From: Aquimarina muelleri DSM 19832
GTDB lineage: Bacteria > Bacteroidota > Bacteroidia > Flavobacteriales > Flavobacteriaceae
Reading direction: 5' to 3'
Assembly (NCBI RefSeq): GCF_000430665.1
Contig: NZ_AUML01000003.1
Coordinates: forward strand, 177,648 to 241,647
DNA: 64,000 bases
The translations under genes and the position numbers were made by a program. Below are positions 1 to 9,238 of the stretch, piece by piece. The notes below the pieces were generated by a model. It saw nothing but the letters and a program-made list of their open reading frames with translations. It searched no databases and was not told where the DNA came from. Numbering within the stretch: the first letter of the stretch is position 1; every line of letters starts with the position of its first letter.

Positions 1-3000
1 AGATTGTTGCTCTAACTCCTTATAAATCAGTGTTTTTTCATAATAACCTATAGCGATTGTATCCGGAGTTTTATGCGCCTGCTCTGTAAACAGTTCCTGA
101 ATAGTTTTATCTTTTGGATATTGAACTGTAGTATTATTAAACTCATGAAGAATACACTTAGTTTCTTCTTTAGATATCATCTCTACTTCATCCAGTTTTC
201 TAGAAGGATCACTTATAATTGCCCGTAAAACATTCTTAAAATGTTCTGCAAGTCGAATAATGGTTTCTTCCTTAAATAATTGTACGCAGTACTCTATATT
301 TAACCAAATTTGGTCTTCTACCTCTGCACAAAAGACACTTAGATCAAAATTAGAAGTCGTTCCTTTAGCCTCATATGGTTTAATCTTTATCTGGTCTAAT
401 GTTATATCTTCTTTTGCAAAATCCTGAATAGTAAATAATGTATCAAACAACGGATTTCTACTACTATCCCGTTTTACATCCAAAGCTTCAACTAATGCAT
501 CAAAAGGGAAATCCTGATGATCTAACGCATTCGTTATTTTTTTCTTAACCTCATCAAGAAATGTAGTAAATGATTTCTCTCCAGATGGAAATGTTCTAAT
601 AGCAAATGTATTAACGAACATTCCTATCATATTTTCTATATCTACATGATTTCTTCCTGATGTTACAGAACCTACAACAATATCTTCTTGATTTGTATAT
701 TTTGATAATGTAACATAATAAGCTGCAAATAAAACCATAAAAGATGTCGTCCCTTCTTGGTTTGCTAATTTTTGTATCCCATATACGAGAGATTTATCCA
801 ACTCTATCGTATGCTTTTCTCCTTCGAAACTTTGGATTGCAGGGCGAGGAAAATCTGTAGGTAATTCTAATACAGGTATTTCATTTTTAAACTCTTCTAG
901 CCAATATTTTTGGTGTTTTATAATAGCTTCTGTACCATATAATTCATTCTGCCATTTTGCAAAATCTTTATACTGTACTTTTAATGGCTTAAGAATTCCT
1001 CCTTCATATAATGTACACAATTGTTCTATTAAAATTGCAGACGACACCCCATCTGAGATGATATGATGCATCGAAATAACAAGCAGATATTGAGTTATTT
1101 CTTTATCATTTATTTCTACAATTTTAACTTTAAATAATCCAGGGCTTTTAAGATTAAAAGGGGCTATAAAATCGGAAACAACTGTATCTATTTCTAATGA
1201 TGTAGTCTTTTCATAATCCAGTTTAAAATCAACTTGTTTATGAATATATTGTACTGGACGATTTTCTACAATATCAAATGAGGTTCGCAACGTTTCATGC
1301 TCATCTATAATTTGAATAAAAGCTTTTTCTAACGTATCAATATCTAAATTTCCTTCTATTAAAGCAAAATCTATAGTATTGTACACTGTACTTTCTTCAT
1401 CTATTTGCTGTAAGGCGTACATACGTTTCTGAGCAGAAGATAATTCATAATATTCTTGTACTGGTAATGGTAGAATATCTATATATTGACTACTATCTGC
1501 TCTAGTAATATATGCCGCTTGTTTTCTAATAGTTCGTAGTTCAAAAAGGCTGGATATATTAATTTCTATTTCAAATTCTTTCTTGATTTTAGAAGAAAGG
1601 GTAAGTATTTTTAAAGAATGACCTCCCATTTCAAAAAAGTCATTATCAATACCTACATCGTCTATATTTAGTAGAGATTGCCATAATTGTACTAGTTTTT
1701 CTTCTGTATCATTGGTAGGTGGAATAACCGTTTGTGACTGCCACTGCATTCCTGTTGGGAGTGGTAATTGCTTTCTGTCTATTTTTCGATTAGCTGTTAG
1801 TGGTATCTGTTCTAATTGCATAAAATATGCGGGCACCATATAATCTGGCAAACTTTTTTCTAAAAATAAACGAACAGATTCCTGTATATTTGCTTTTTCT
1901 TCATCAGTAACCGTATTGTTTATAAGCTCATAGTATGCTGTTAAATAATAAAGTTCATCATTATCTTTTGTAGCAGTTACCACAGTTTGTACAATATCGG
2001 GATGTTTTAAAAGTGTATCTTCTATTTCTCCTACTTCTATTCGATATCCTCTTACTTTTACCTGAAAATCTTCTCTTCCTAAAAAAGCGACATTGCCATC
2101 TGGCAACCATTTAGCTAAATCCCCAGTTTTATATAATCGAGTTCCTGATATGTATGGATTCGGTACAAATCGATCTATTGTTAGCTTTTCTGTTTCTTCT
2201 ACATATTGCTTATTCAGGTATCCTCTAGCCACTCCTTCTCCTCCAATATATAATTCTCCTACTACTCCTATCGGAAGCATATTCATTGCTTTATCTAGGA
2301 TATAACACTGCATATTACTCATAGGTTTACCTATCGGTACATTACCTATACTATCCAGTTCTTCTGCTGGCTTCTCATAGTATGTGGTATCTACCGTGGC
2401 TTCTGTAACCCCATAACTATTGATTATTCTAATATCATTACCAAAACGAGAAACTACTTCTTTAAAATCTTTCATTCTACACACATCTGATCCTATACTT
2501 ACTAGTTTAAGATGTTCCAGATGCAACTTATTCTCATATATATATTCCAAAAATGGAATCACTAAAGCTGGTGTTGCTTCAAAAAGAGTAATTTTATGGC
2601 TATCTACTAATTGGTATAATGCTTTCCAATCTAATTTTAGGTGATCTGGACAGATAACTAATGTTCCTCCATTCAAAAGGGAACGCCCTAAATCTCCACA
2701 AAAAACATCAAAAGAAAAACCTGCCATTTGAAGCAGATTAGGATTAATGTCTCCTAACTTGAAATCGTTTCTCCATGCAAAAGTGTTATTTACAAAATTG
2801 CGATGCTCTACCATAACTCCTTTTGGTTTGCCGGTAGATCCAGATGTAAAAATAACATAAGCAAGGTTATGGGAGTTTACTGCACTGGTTACTTCTGCTA
2901 CCTGTTCTTTAGACCATTCTATTGTTCCTACATTAATAAAATCGCCCTTATAGTTTATTGTATCACTTAGCTCTGATTGGGTCAAAATCTTATTTGTACC

Positions 3001-4683
3001 ACTACTTGCAATCATATAAGATATTCTATCTTCTGGATAAGAAATATCTAATGGAAGATATGCTCCTCCTGCTTTTAATACTGCAAGAACAGATACTATT
3101 GTGGTTATATTCCGTTTTGCATAAATTCCGATTATTTCATCAGGTTGCACTCCTTTTTTAAGTAATACTGCTGCTAATTGATTTGCTCTGTTATTTAATT
3201 CATTATATGTAAGTTCTTCTTCTTCAAATACTACTGCAATTTGCTCTGGTGTTTTAATGCATTGCGCTTCGAACAACTGATGAAACGTAATCTCTTTATC
3301 TACTTCTAGATACGTTTGATTAAACCCTAATTGATGGGTTACTTCCTCGTCAGAAATAATGGAAATATCCTGAACTACAGTATTTGGTTTATCTATAATA
3401 GTAGCTATTATTTTAGCTAATTGTTCAGGTACTTGGCTGGCGATACTGCTATCATATATTAGACTATTATAATATATTTCTACTACCAAATTCTTTCCTG
3501 GAACAACTGTTACATCAAAGTTATAGCTAGTTTGGGTAAATAATTTAACATCTTCGATTTTAAGGCTTAGTGCTTCTTCTAATCCCATTTTACCTACTTC
3601 TTCTGATAAAGGATAATTCTCGAATACCAAAATATTATCGATCAACTCATTTTTTAATTCACTTGCTATCTGGATTTCATGAAGTGGAAAATACTCATAG
3701 GATTGCGCTGCTAGTGTTTGTTGGTTGATTTCTTTTATTAAGTCAATACAAGTTGTTTCTGAAGTTGCAGTTACTCTTACTGGAATTGTATTAATAAAAA
3801 GCCCAACCATTTCTTCTACTCCTGATACTTCTGGATTTCTTCCAGATACAACATTTCCAAAAAGAACATCATTTGTATTATTGTACTTCTGCAATACTAT
3901 TCCCCATGCACATTGAAATAAATTGTTTACTGTAATTTTATTTTCATTAGCAAAGTCACTGATTTTCTCATATAAGGATTTCTCGAATGTATAATTCGCT
4001 ATTTTTAGTTCTGCAGCATCTTTAGTGTTTGTATGCTTTTTGGGCATAGTAGACTGTAACGTATAGTCTTTTATATAATTTTTCCAAAAATTAAGTCCTT
4101 CTTCTTTATTCTGAGTATTTAACCAATTAAGGTATTGGTCAAACTGTATGATTGGCTCATTATTTACAGGCTTATTTTGCACTAATGCGCCATACATTTC
4201 AAAAAAAGAATTTAATACAATACTGTTACTCCATCCATCTAAAATAATATGATGAGTACTCCAAACCACTACATATTCTTGTTCGTTCTTTTTTAGAATA
4301 GATAAACGTGTCGGAATCTCTTTTTCTAAATCAAACCCTTGATTAATATCATCTTGTATAAAATTTTGTTGGTAGGTAGTTTTCTCTTTTTTTGATAAAC
4401 CATCAATTTCTTTATATATAATCTTTGCGTTAACTTTTTTAAGAACTACTCTTTTTGGTTTTTCAATATTCTTATATATAAAAATGGATCTAAAAAGATC
4501 ATATTTCTCTATAAGAAGATTAAAACTCTTCTCACACTTTTCTATGTCTAATTTTCCTTTTAAGATAAAAGACATTTGTTCAAAATAGGCACTAGAATTT
4601 TTGTTATATATATGCTCAAAGAACATTCCTTCTTGCATAGAAGTTAACGGATATATTTTTTGAATTTCAAGTTTCTTCTTCAT
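1..4683 (-). CDS. Non-ribosomal peptide synthetase, C-A-T-C-A (3' end outside window)
   Basis: This is the third synthetase of the cluster. It starts with ATG at 4683 and stays open to base 1, so about 1561 residues are visible. Domains in order are: a condensation domain (HHIILDGW motif near 4230-4262; the SMQEGMFF opening is typical of DCL domains); an adenylation domain (FTSGSTGKPKG near 2810-2870); a carrier domain with GGHSL (serine near 1620); a second condensation domain (SAAQKRM opening, HHIISDG near 1050-1075, LCL-like); and the start of a second adenylation domain. The first A domain reads D-V-G-E-S-G-S-V-D at the Stachelhaus positions by my alignment to GrsA, close to the ornithine code. 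A DCL-type first domain fits the preceding synthetase, which ends in an epimerase. The exporter gene lies between it and the rest of the line. No thioesterase is visible; it would have to lie beyond base 1. Confidence 0.95.
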   Translation of the reverse strand, partial: MKKKLEIQKIYPLTSMQEGMFFEHIYNKNSSAYFEQMSFILKGKLDIEKCEKSFNLLIEKYDLFRSIFIYKNIEKPKRVVLKKVNAKIIYKEIDGLSKKEKTTYQQNFIQDDINQGFDLEKEIPTRLSILKKNEQEYVVVWSTHHIILDGWSNSIVLNSFFEMYGALVQNKPVNNEPIIQFDQYLNWLNTQNKEEGLNFWKNYIKDYTLQSTMPKKHTNTKDAAELKIANYTFEKSLYEKISDFANENKITVNNLFQCAWGIVLQKYNNTNDVLFGNVVSGRNPEVSGVEEMVGLFINTIPVRVTATSETTCIDLIKEINQQTLAAQSYEYFPLHEIQIASELKNELIDNILVFENYPLSEEVGKMGLEEALSLKIEDVKLFTQTSYNFDVTVVPGKNLVVEIYYNSLIYDSSIASQVPEQLAKIIATIIDKPNTVVQDISIISDEEVTHQLGFNQTYLEVDKEITFHQLFEAQCIKTPEQIAVVFEEEELTYNELNNRANQLAAVLLKKGVQPDEIIGIYAKRNITTIVSVLAVLKAGGAYLPLDISYPEDRISYMIASSGTNKILTQSELSDTINYKGDFINVGTIEWSKEQVAEVTSAVNSHNLAYVIFTSGSTGKPKGVMVEHRNFVNNTFAWRNDFKLGDINPNLLQMAGFSFDVFCGDLGRSLLNGGTLVICPDHLKLDWKALYQLVDSHKITLFEATPALVIPFLEYIYENKLHLEHLKLVSIGSDVCRMKDFKEVVSRFGNDIRIINSYGVTEATVDTTYYEKPAEELDSIGNVPIGKPMSNMQCYILDKAMNMLPIGVVGELYIGGEGVARGYLNKQYVEETEKLTIDRFVPNPYISGTRLYKTGDLAKWLPDGNVAFLGREDFQVKVRGYRIEVGEIEDTLLKHPDIVQTVVTATKDNDELYYLTAYYELINNTVTDEEKANIQESVRLFLEKSLPDYMVPAYFMQLEQIPLTANRKIDRKQLPLPTGMQWQSQTVIPPTNDTEEKLVQLWQSLLNIDDVGIDNDFFEMGGHSLKILTLSSKIKKEFEIEINISSLFELRTIRKQAAYITRADSSQYIDILPLPVQEYYELSSAQKRMYALQQIDEESTVYNTIDFALIEGNLDIDTLEKAFIQIIDEHETLRTSFDIVENRPVQYIHKQVDFKLDYEKTTSLEIDTVVSDFIAPFNLKSPGLFKVKIVEINDKEITQYLLVISMHHIISDGVSSAILIEQLCTLYEGGILKPLKVQYKDFAKWQNELYGTEAIIKHQKYWLEEFKNEIPVLELPTDFPRPAIQSFEGEKHTIELDKSLVYGIQKLANQEGTTSFMVLFAAYYVTLSKYTNQEDIVVGSVTSGRNHVDIENMIGMFVNTFAIRTFPSGEKSFTTFLDEVKKKITNALDHQDFPFDALVEALDVKRDSSRNPLFDTLFTIQDFAKEDITLDQIKIKPYEAKGTTSNFDLSVFCAEVEDQIWLNIEYCVQLFKEETIIRLAEHFKNVLRAIISDPSRKLDEVEMISKEETKCILHEFNNTTVQYPKDKTIQELFTEQAHKTPDTIAIGYYEKTLIYKELEQQS

Positions 4684-4927
4684 GAATTTGATTCTTTTGT
4701 GTGATTATTTTTAGCATAACTACTTCACTATTTTTAGAAAAACAGTGAAAAGTGTTTTGCTTAGACACATTATGCTTTTAGTCTAGTGCCTATTGAAGAT
4801 ATTTATTGTATTGCTATTTTTTTTAGCAGATTTGCTTTTAATAAGAGTACTATTAATGTGATAACTAAAACGAATATCACATTACAAAATCAGATCTATA
4901 AATATTGTGGCTCTTTTGATGGATTTA

Positions 4928-7900
4928 CTAATCCATTAGTAAAGGTTCTTCTTTTTTGTAATGTAACTCATCTACTTTTCCCATATCAAGTTTTACTATC
5001 TTATCTGCTACGTCAAAATAATGATCATCATGAGTAATAGCTATTACGATTTTCCCTTGATTTTTCATTTCAATTAGTAACTCTCTGTAGAAAAATTTTC
5101 TAAAATTAGGATCTTGATCTGCTGCCCATTCATCAAATAAGTATATAGGTTTATCTTCTAGATAGCAACGTAATAAAGCTAATCTTTTTCTTTGACCTCT
5201 TGATAGGTCAATTGTAGAAAACTGCCCATTTTTAATCTCTACTTTTCCTTTTAATTTTAGAACATTTAAATAATACTCTATCTTTTCTTCTTTTCCTTCT
5301 AAGTTAACGTCATATAATTTCTTAAACATAAAAAAGTCATCAAAAACAGTAGAGTAATATTCTCCTAACTGATTACTATTTAACTTATTATCATTAACCA
5401 TGATTTCTCCACTGTGTGGTTCATATAATCCTGTTAAAAGTCTAGAAAATGTTGTTTTTCCACTTCCATTACCTCCTACAATAAAAATAATTTCTCCTTT
5501 GTTTAACTCTAGGTTAATAGGTCCTATAGAGAAAGGAGGTTCTCCATCTTTTTGCTTATACGTAAATTCAATATTTGATATTTTAAGGCTCTCAACGATA
5601 GGTGAGGTCACGTTCTCTATTAAAAGTTCTTCTTCATTTTCTTCATTTCCTTTTAATTCTTCTAAAAATTCAGTTACTCTATTCCAAGAAATTTTAATTT
5701 GAAATATTTGAGGAATGGAGGACAGTAATTGGGATATTGGAGTGATGAGATATAATACTACCATTGTAATGGACAACATAACTGTAAGACTTGTTTCTGG
5801 AAAAATAACTGGTACTATAAAACATGTAAATCCTAATACCGCAAATATTAAGGTATTTCCTATGATATATGCATTAATTAATTTTACAGCTCCAATCGCA
5901 TTTTTATCTCTAAAACTTTCACATACCTCTTTTAGGTCGTTTTTATAATGCTCTCTCTTTTTATGTTGTAAACTAAGCTCTTTGAAGCCATCTATTAATC
6001 CATTTACTTTAAATAAATAGTCATCTATTGTATCTCTTGCATTTTCTAAATACTCTTCTGCTTTGGTACTTATTGTTACATAAATAAATGCAATTACCGA
6101 TGCTATTGCAAAAATCATTATAGTGATCCAAAATGCTGTTATAATAAGATATGATAGTACTATTAATATGGTAAAAGAACTAATAAAAACCATAACTAAC
6201 ATATCTGCCATACCACCTATTTTAAAAGTATCATCATTTAAGGTGGATAAGATTCTGCCTCTATTCATTTTCTCAAATCTTTGATAAGATGATGAAAGAA
6301 CTTTATTAGCCAAAATCATACGTTTTTCATATATAAGCTGGTTGGTTAACCAAATTAATCTGGTATGTGCTATCTTATGAGTAAATACATATACTGCCAT
6401 TACCACTACAAATAGAGCTATCATATAAATTGGGTCTATACCAAAATGAAAAGCATTAGTTATAATTAATACAATTGCAGAATCTGAAAGCCCTGCAAAT
6501 AAGCTTAAAATAATTAATGTAGGAAGTTTACTTTTTATTTCATTTTCTGATGGAAAAACGGTAGCCACAACATACACCCCATATAATCCTATTATGTTGA
6601 GAGCAACCATCCATAAAGCAGGTACTAAACTAGTTGGTGACCAACGAAGGATATACATTTTTAGGGATTCTAAAGGTATGTTCATTGTCAACCAAAATCC
6701 CCCTATCATTGTAATCAAAATAAGACCTATAATAATTACTTTTGAACGCGTTTTCTTAGAAATCGCATGGTATCTTTGTTTTTTTCTAGTTACATTAAAT
6801 ACCGTATATAAAACGTATCCTATACTTACTGCTAGAAAAAATGCTAATACCAATGAAATAATAGTATATACGTCTGCAGTCATTTGATTATCTTCTATCA
6901 AAGCTACCTGATATTCTTTTTCCTGTATTTTTTCTAGAATAGATACTCCTATTTCGCGTGTTATCCCACTATTTATATTTGCTAATATCCCAACAGAAAC
7001 GTTATCCTTTTTATGAAATAACAAATAACTAGAAGATGCTGGATTTTCTCCTCTTTGATACATCAATCCATTACCTGTTATTGAAACATTCCATCCCATG
7101 TTATATGTATAACCTGCAGATGGATTACTTGATTTTATGTCTAAGTCTATTTGTTGTACTTGTAATATTATTTTTTGTAATGGTCCATTTCTTTCTCCTG
7201 ATTGTAATTGTAACCATGTAGCCAGATCAGCTCCAGACATTCGTACTCCCCTAGCAGGAAGTTCATAACTTTGAAATTCTGTATTATATATACTTACTCC
7301 AAAAAAACCTTTCTTATACCCTGTAGAATCTGTAGAATCTTCATTAGATTTTATAAATCCACTATCATGCATTCCTAATGGTTTGAAGATAGCGTCTATA
7401 ATATAAGTTTCATAAGATTTCTTGGTTACTTGTTCAATAATAGTTGCTAAAACAAATTCATTGATATCAGATTCTGAAAATACTTCTCCTGGTATACTAA
7501 CTAAGTTTAGCTTAGAAGTTGTAATGACTCTTTTAAGATATTGTTCTCTGGTTTCTTCTTCCTTTTGTGTTGTAAACAGTAAGCTTTCTGAACTAAATCC
7601 ACTATTTTGATACAATAAATGTTTGATCTGTACTTGTTGTACTGTTTTATTATAAGAAGTAGCAAACCAAGGTAAATATTTAGATACTCTATCATTAATA
7701 TTGATTTTACCTTTACCTTCTAAATCTAATATTGCCAAAGCACAAAAAGTTTTACTCAGCTCTGCTATTTCAAAAGTTGATTTAGAATCGACAGCTACTT
7801 TTTGTTCTTTATTTAAATATCCAAAATTTCGAATCGTTTTCTGACCATTTTTTACAAAAACAACACTCATACCCTGAATATCGCCTTCCTCCATTTGTTC

Positions 7901-8035
7901 TTTTATAAAAGTCTCTATTTCGTCTGTAAATAGTTTATGATCATTAGCTTTATTTGCATTAATCTCTATCGAGAACAGCAAGACTATTAATACATAAAAT
8001 AGGTTAACTTTTTGCATTATTTTAATTTGTTTCAT
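4928..8035 (-). CDS. Serine-hydrolase-like domain fused to cyclic-peptide export ABC transporter
   Basis: The 1035-residue protein begins with a signal-peptide-like hydrophobic segment. A beta-lactamase/penicillin-binding-protein-like serine hydrolase domain follows (about 35-380), then several membrane segments (from about 395), an ABC transmembrane domain and a C-terminal nucleotide-binding domain. The ATPase has a Walker A (GGNGSGKTT), a signature LSRGQRKRLALL and the FDEWAADQDP Walker B region, which are typical of the SyrD/PvdE cyclic-peptide exporter family. Its position between synthetase genes makes it the likely exporter of the lipopeptide. The hydrolase half looks inactive. Where S-x-x-K is expected it reads E-L-S-K, where Y-x-N is expected it reads E-S-D, and the H-G-G region reads R-G-E. 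The domain may therefore bind rather than cut the peptide; that role is inference. The gene is 237 bp from the amidinotransferase and 244 bp from the third synthetase. Confidence 0.92.
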   Translation of the reverse strand: MKQIKIMQKVNLFYVLIVLLFSIEINANKANDHKLFTDEIETFIKEQMEEGDIQGMSVVFVKNGQKTIRNFGYLNKEQKVAVDSKSTFEIAELSKTFCALAILDLEGKGKININDRVSKYLPWFATSYNKTVQQVQIKHLLYQNSGFSSESLLFTTQKEEETREQYLKRVITTSKLNLVSIPGEVFSESDINEFVLATIIEQVTKKSYETYIIDAIFKPLGMHDSGFIKSNEDSTDSTGYKKGFFGVSIYNTEFQSYELPARGVRMSGADLATWLQLQSGERNGPLQKIILQVQQIDLDIKSSNPSAGYTYNMGWNVSITGNGLMYQRGENPASSSYLLFHKKDNVSVGILANINSGITREIGVSILEKIQEKEYQVALIEDNQMTADVYTIISLVLAFFLAVSIGYVLYTVFNVTRKKQRYHAISKKTRSKVIIIGLILITMIGGFWLTMNIPLESLKMYILRWSPTSLVPALWMVALNIIGLYGVYVVATVFPSENEIKSKLPTLIILSLFAGLSDSAIVLIITNAFHFGIDPIYMIALFVVVMAVYVFTHKIAHTRLIWLTNQLIYEKRMILANKVLSSSYQRFEKMNRGRILSTLNDDTFKIGGMADMLVMVFISSFTILIVLSYLIITAFWITIMIFAIASVIAFIYVTISTKAEEYLENARDTIDDYLFKVNGLIDGFKELSLQHKKREHYKNDLKEVCESFRDKNAIGAVKLINAYIIGNTLIFAVLGFTCFIVPVIFPETSLTVMLSITMVVLYLITPISQLLSSIPQIFQIKISWNRVTEFLEELKGNEENEEELLIENVTSPIVESLKISNIEFTYKQKDGEPPFSIGPINLELNKGEIIFIVGGNGSGKTTFSRLLTGLYEPHSGEIMVNDNKLNSNQLGEYYSTVFDDFFMFKKLYDVNLEGKEEKIEYYLNVLKLKGKVEIKNGQFSTIDLSRGQRKRLALLRCYLEDKPIYLFDEWAADQDPNFRKFFYRELLIEMKNQGKIVIAITHDDHYFDVADKIVKLDMGKVDELHYKKEEPLLMD

Positions 8036-8066
8036 TTACTTATCCTATTGTTATATTCTCTTTTTT

Positions 8067-8129
8067 GAAGTTATATTTCTTAAGTATGCAAAGAACTATA
8101 GTTAAAGCAATTATTTAAGAGCTATAACT
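8067..8129. terminator. Imperfect inverted repeat, possible terminator
   Basis: Arms gaagttata and tataacttc are flanked by a T-run on the left and an A-run on the right, separated by about 45 bases. They lie in the 237-bp gap between the amidinotransferase and exporter genes. The repeat could end or attenuate transcription after the amidinotransferase. The long loop makes this uncertain. Confidence 0.3.
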
Positions 8130-8272
8130 TCTAAAAAAGGAATTGTTTTTAATCTGAGTTATTGTATTTGAAATGCTATAATCATGAGATGTCTATAACA
8201 AATATTGTGGATGAATATCGACTCAACACCCTCCACCATGTAGAAATTGATAATTAGGTAATCTATATTATC

Positions 8273-9187
8273 CTAATCTCTTAATAATGGTAATGTAGAG
8301 CAACGAATCAAACCTTCTTGTTTCGCTATTTCTGCATAATTAACTTCTTCTACAGTAATATTAATACTTCTTAACCAATTGTTTAGTCTTGTGAAGTTTT
8401 TCTCAGAAATGACTACATTATCATCGATTGAGAATACATTAGAGTTCATATGATACATTTCTTTTTTAGTAATATGAAATAGATTTTCGTTTCCAAAAAA
8501 ATCAACTAAATACTGATAATCTTCTTTATTCTTAAATGCTTCTTTATGAATTATTGCCTTGTTTTTTCCTACTGGTTGAAAACAACAGTCCAGATGTAAT
8601 GCATTATTTTTTGGATCAATCGTAGATTTTTTGAGATCAAATTCTTTTACTATTTTATTAGGAAAAAGTTCTCGTATATATGCTACTCCGTTCATATTTG
8701 TCCTGGCAACAATACAATTATCATAATCGTCTCCTTTATAAGTTCCTATAAATATATGATCGTTATGTAATACAATATCTCCTCCTTCAAAATGAGTATT
8801 TCCTGATACCGCTGTACATACATTATTAGGGGAGATATCATCAATCAAGTATTGAATACCGTCTATTTCTTTAGATCGATCAGGTATCATATTTGATTTG
8901 ATAAACTTATCTTCAATTACTATTGCAATATCTCTTGTAAAAATCTGATTATAATCTTCAATTGTTTGGGGACGATATACATCTACATCATATTTTTCGA
9001 ATATTCTGGCAACGGCATTCATTTCTGCAATCATATCTAATTCTTTAGGATAAGTACCTGCCTTTATATGTTCGATTGATTTTGGATCGTATGCTTCTTC
9101 TATTTTTGGCTCTCCTCCTGTACTATTGGCTGTGCCTAAAACTACCGATCTTAATCGGGATGTTTCATTTTGTATATTAAGTTTCAT
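8273..9187 (-). CDS. Amidinotransferase / arginine deiminase superfamily enzyme
   Basis: A 304-residue protein of the pentein fold family (arginine deiminase, dimethylarginine hydrolase, amidinotransferases). It has the EGGD motif (HFEGGDIVLHNDHIFIG), the catalytic-His region (ALHLDCCFQP) and a near-terminal catalytic Cys candidate (EGLIRCSTLP). These enzymes attack the guanidinium carbon of arginine. A transferase would release ornithine and pass the amidine to an amine, and a hydrolase would release citrulline. The gene sits 51 bp after the 5864-residue synthetase. Three adenylation domains in the line have ornithine-like codes, so it may supply ornithine from arginine or amidinate an ornithine or beta-amino group of the product. 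Transferase versus hydrolase cannot be settled from the sequence alone. Confidence 0.85.
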   Translation of the reverse strand: MKLNIQNETSRLRSVVLGTANSTGGEPKIEEAYDPKSIEHIKAGTYPKELDMIAEMNAVARIFEKYDVDVYRPQTIEDYNQIFTRDIAIVIEDKFIKSNMIPDRSKEIDGIQYLIDDISPNNVCTAVSGNTHFEGGDIVLHNDHIFIGTYKGDDYDNCIVARTNMNGVAYIRELFPNKIVKEFDLKKSTIDPKNNALHLDCCFQPVGKNKAIIHKEAFKNKEDYQYLVDFFGNENLFHITKKEMYHMNSNVFSIDDNVVISEKNFTRLNNWLRSINITVEEVNYAEIAKQEGLIRCSTLPLLRD

Positions 9188-9238
9188 TAGTTTACACCTG
9201 TTAGTTGTAGTATACTATTTTATTTTTATTGGGTTTAT

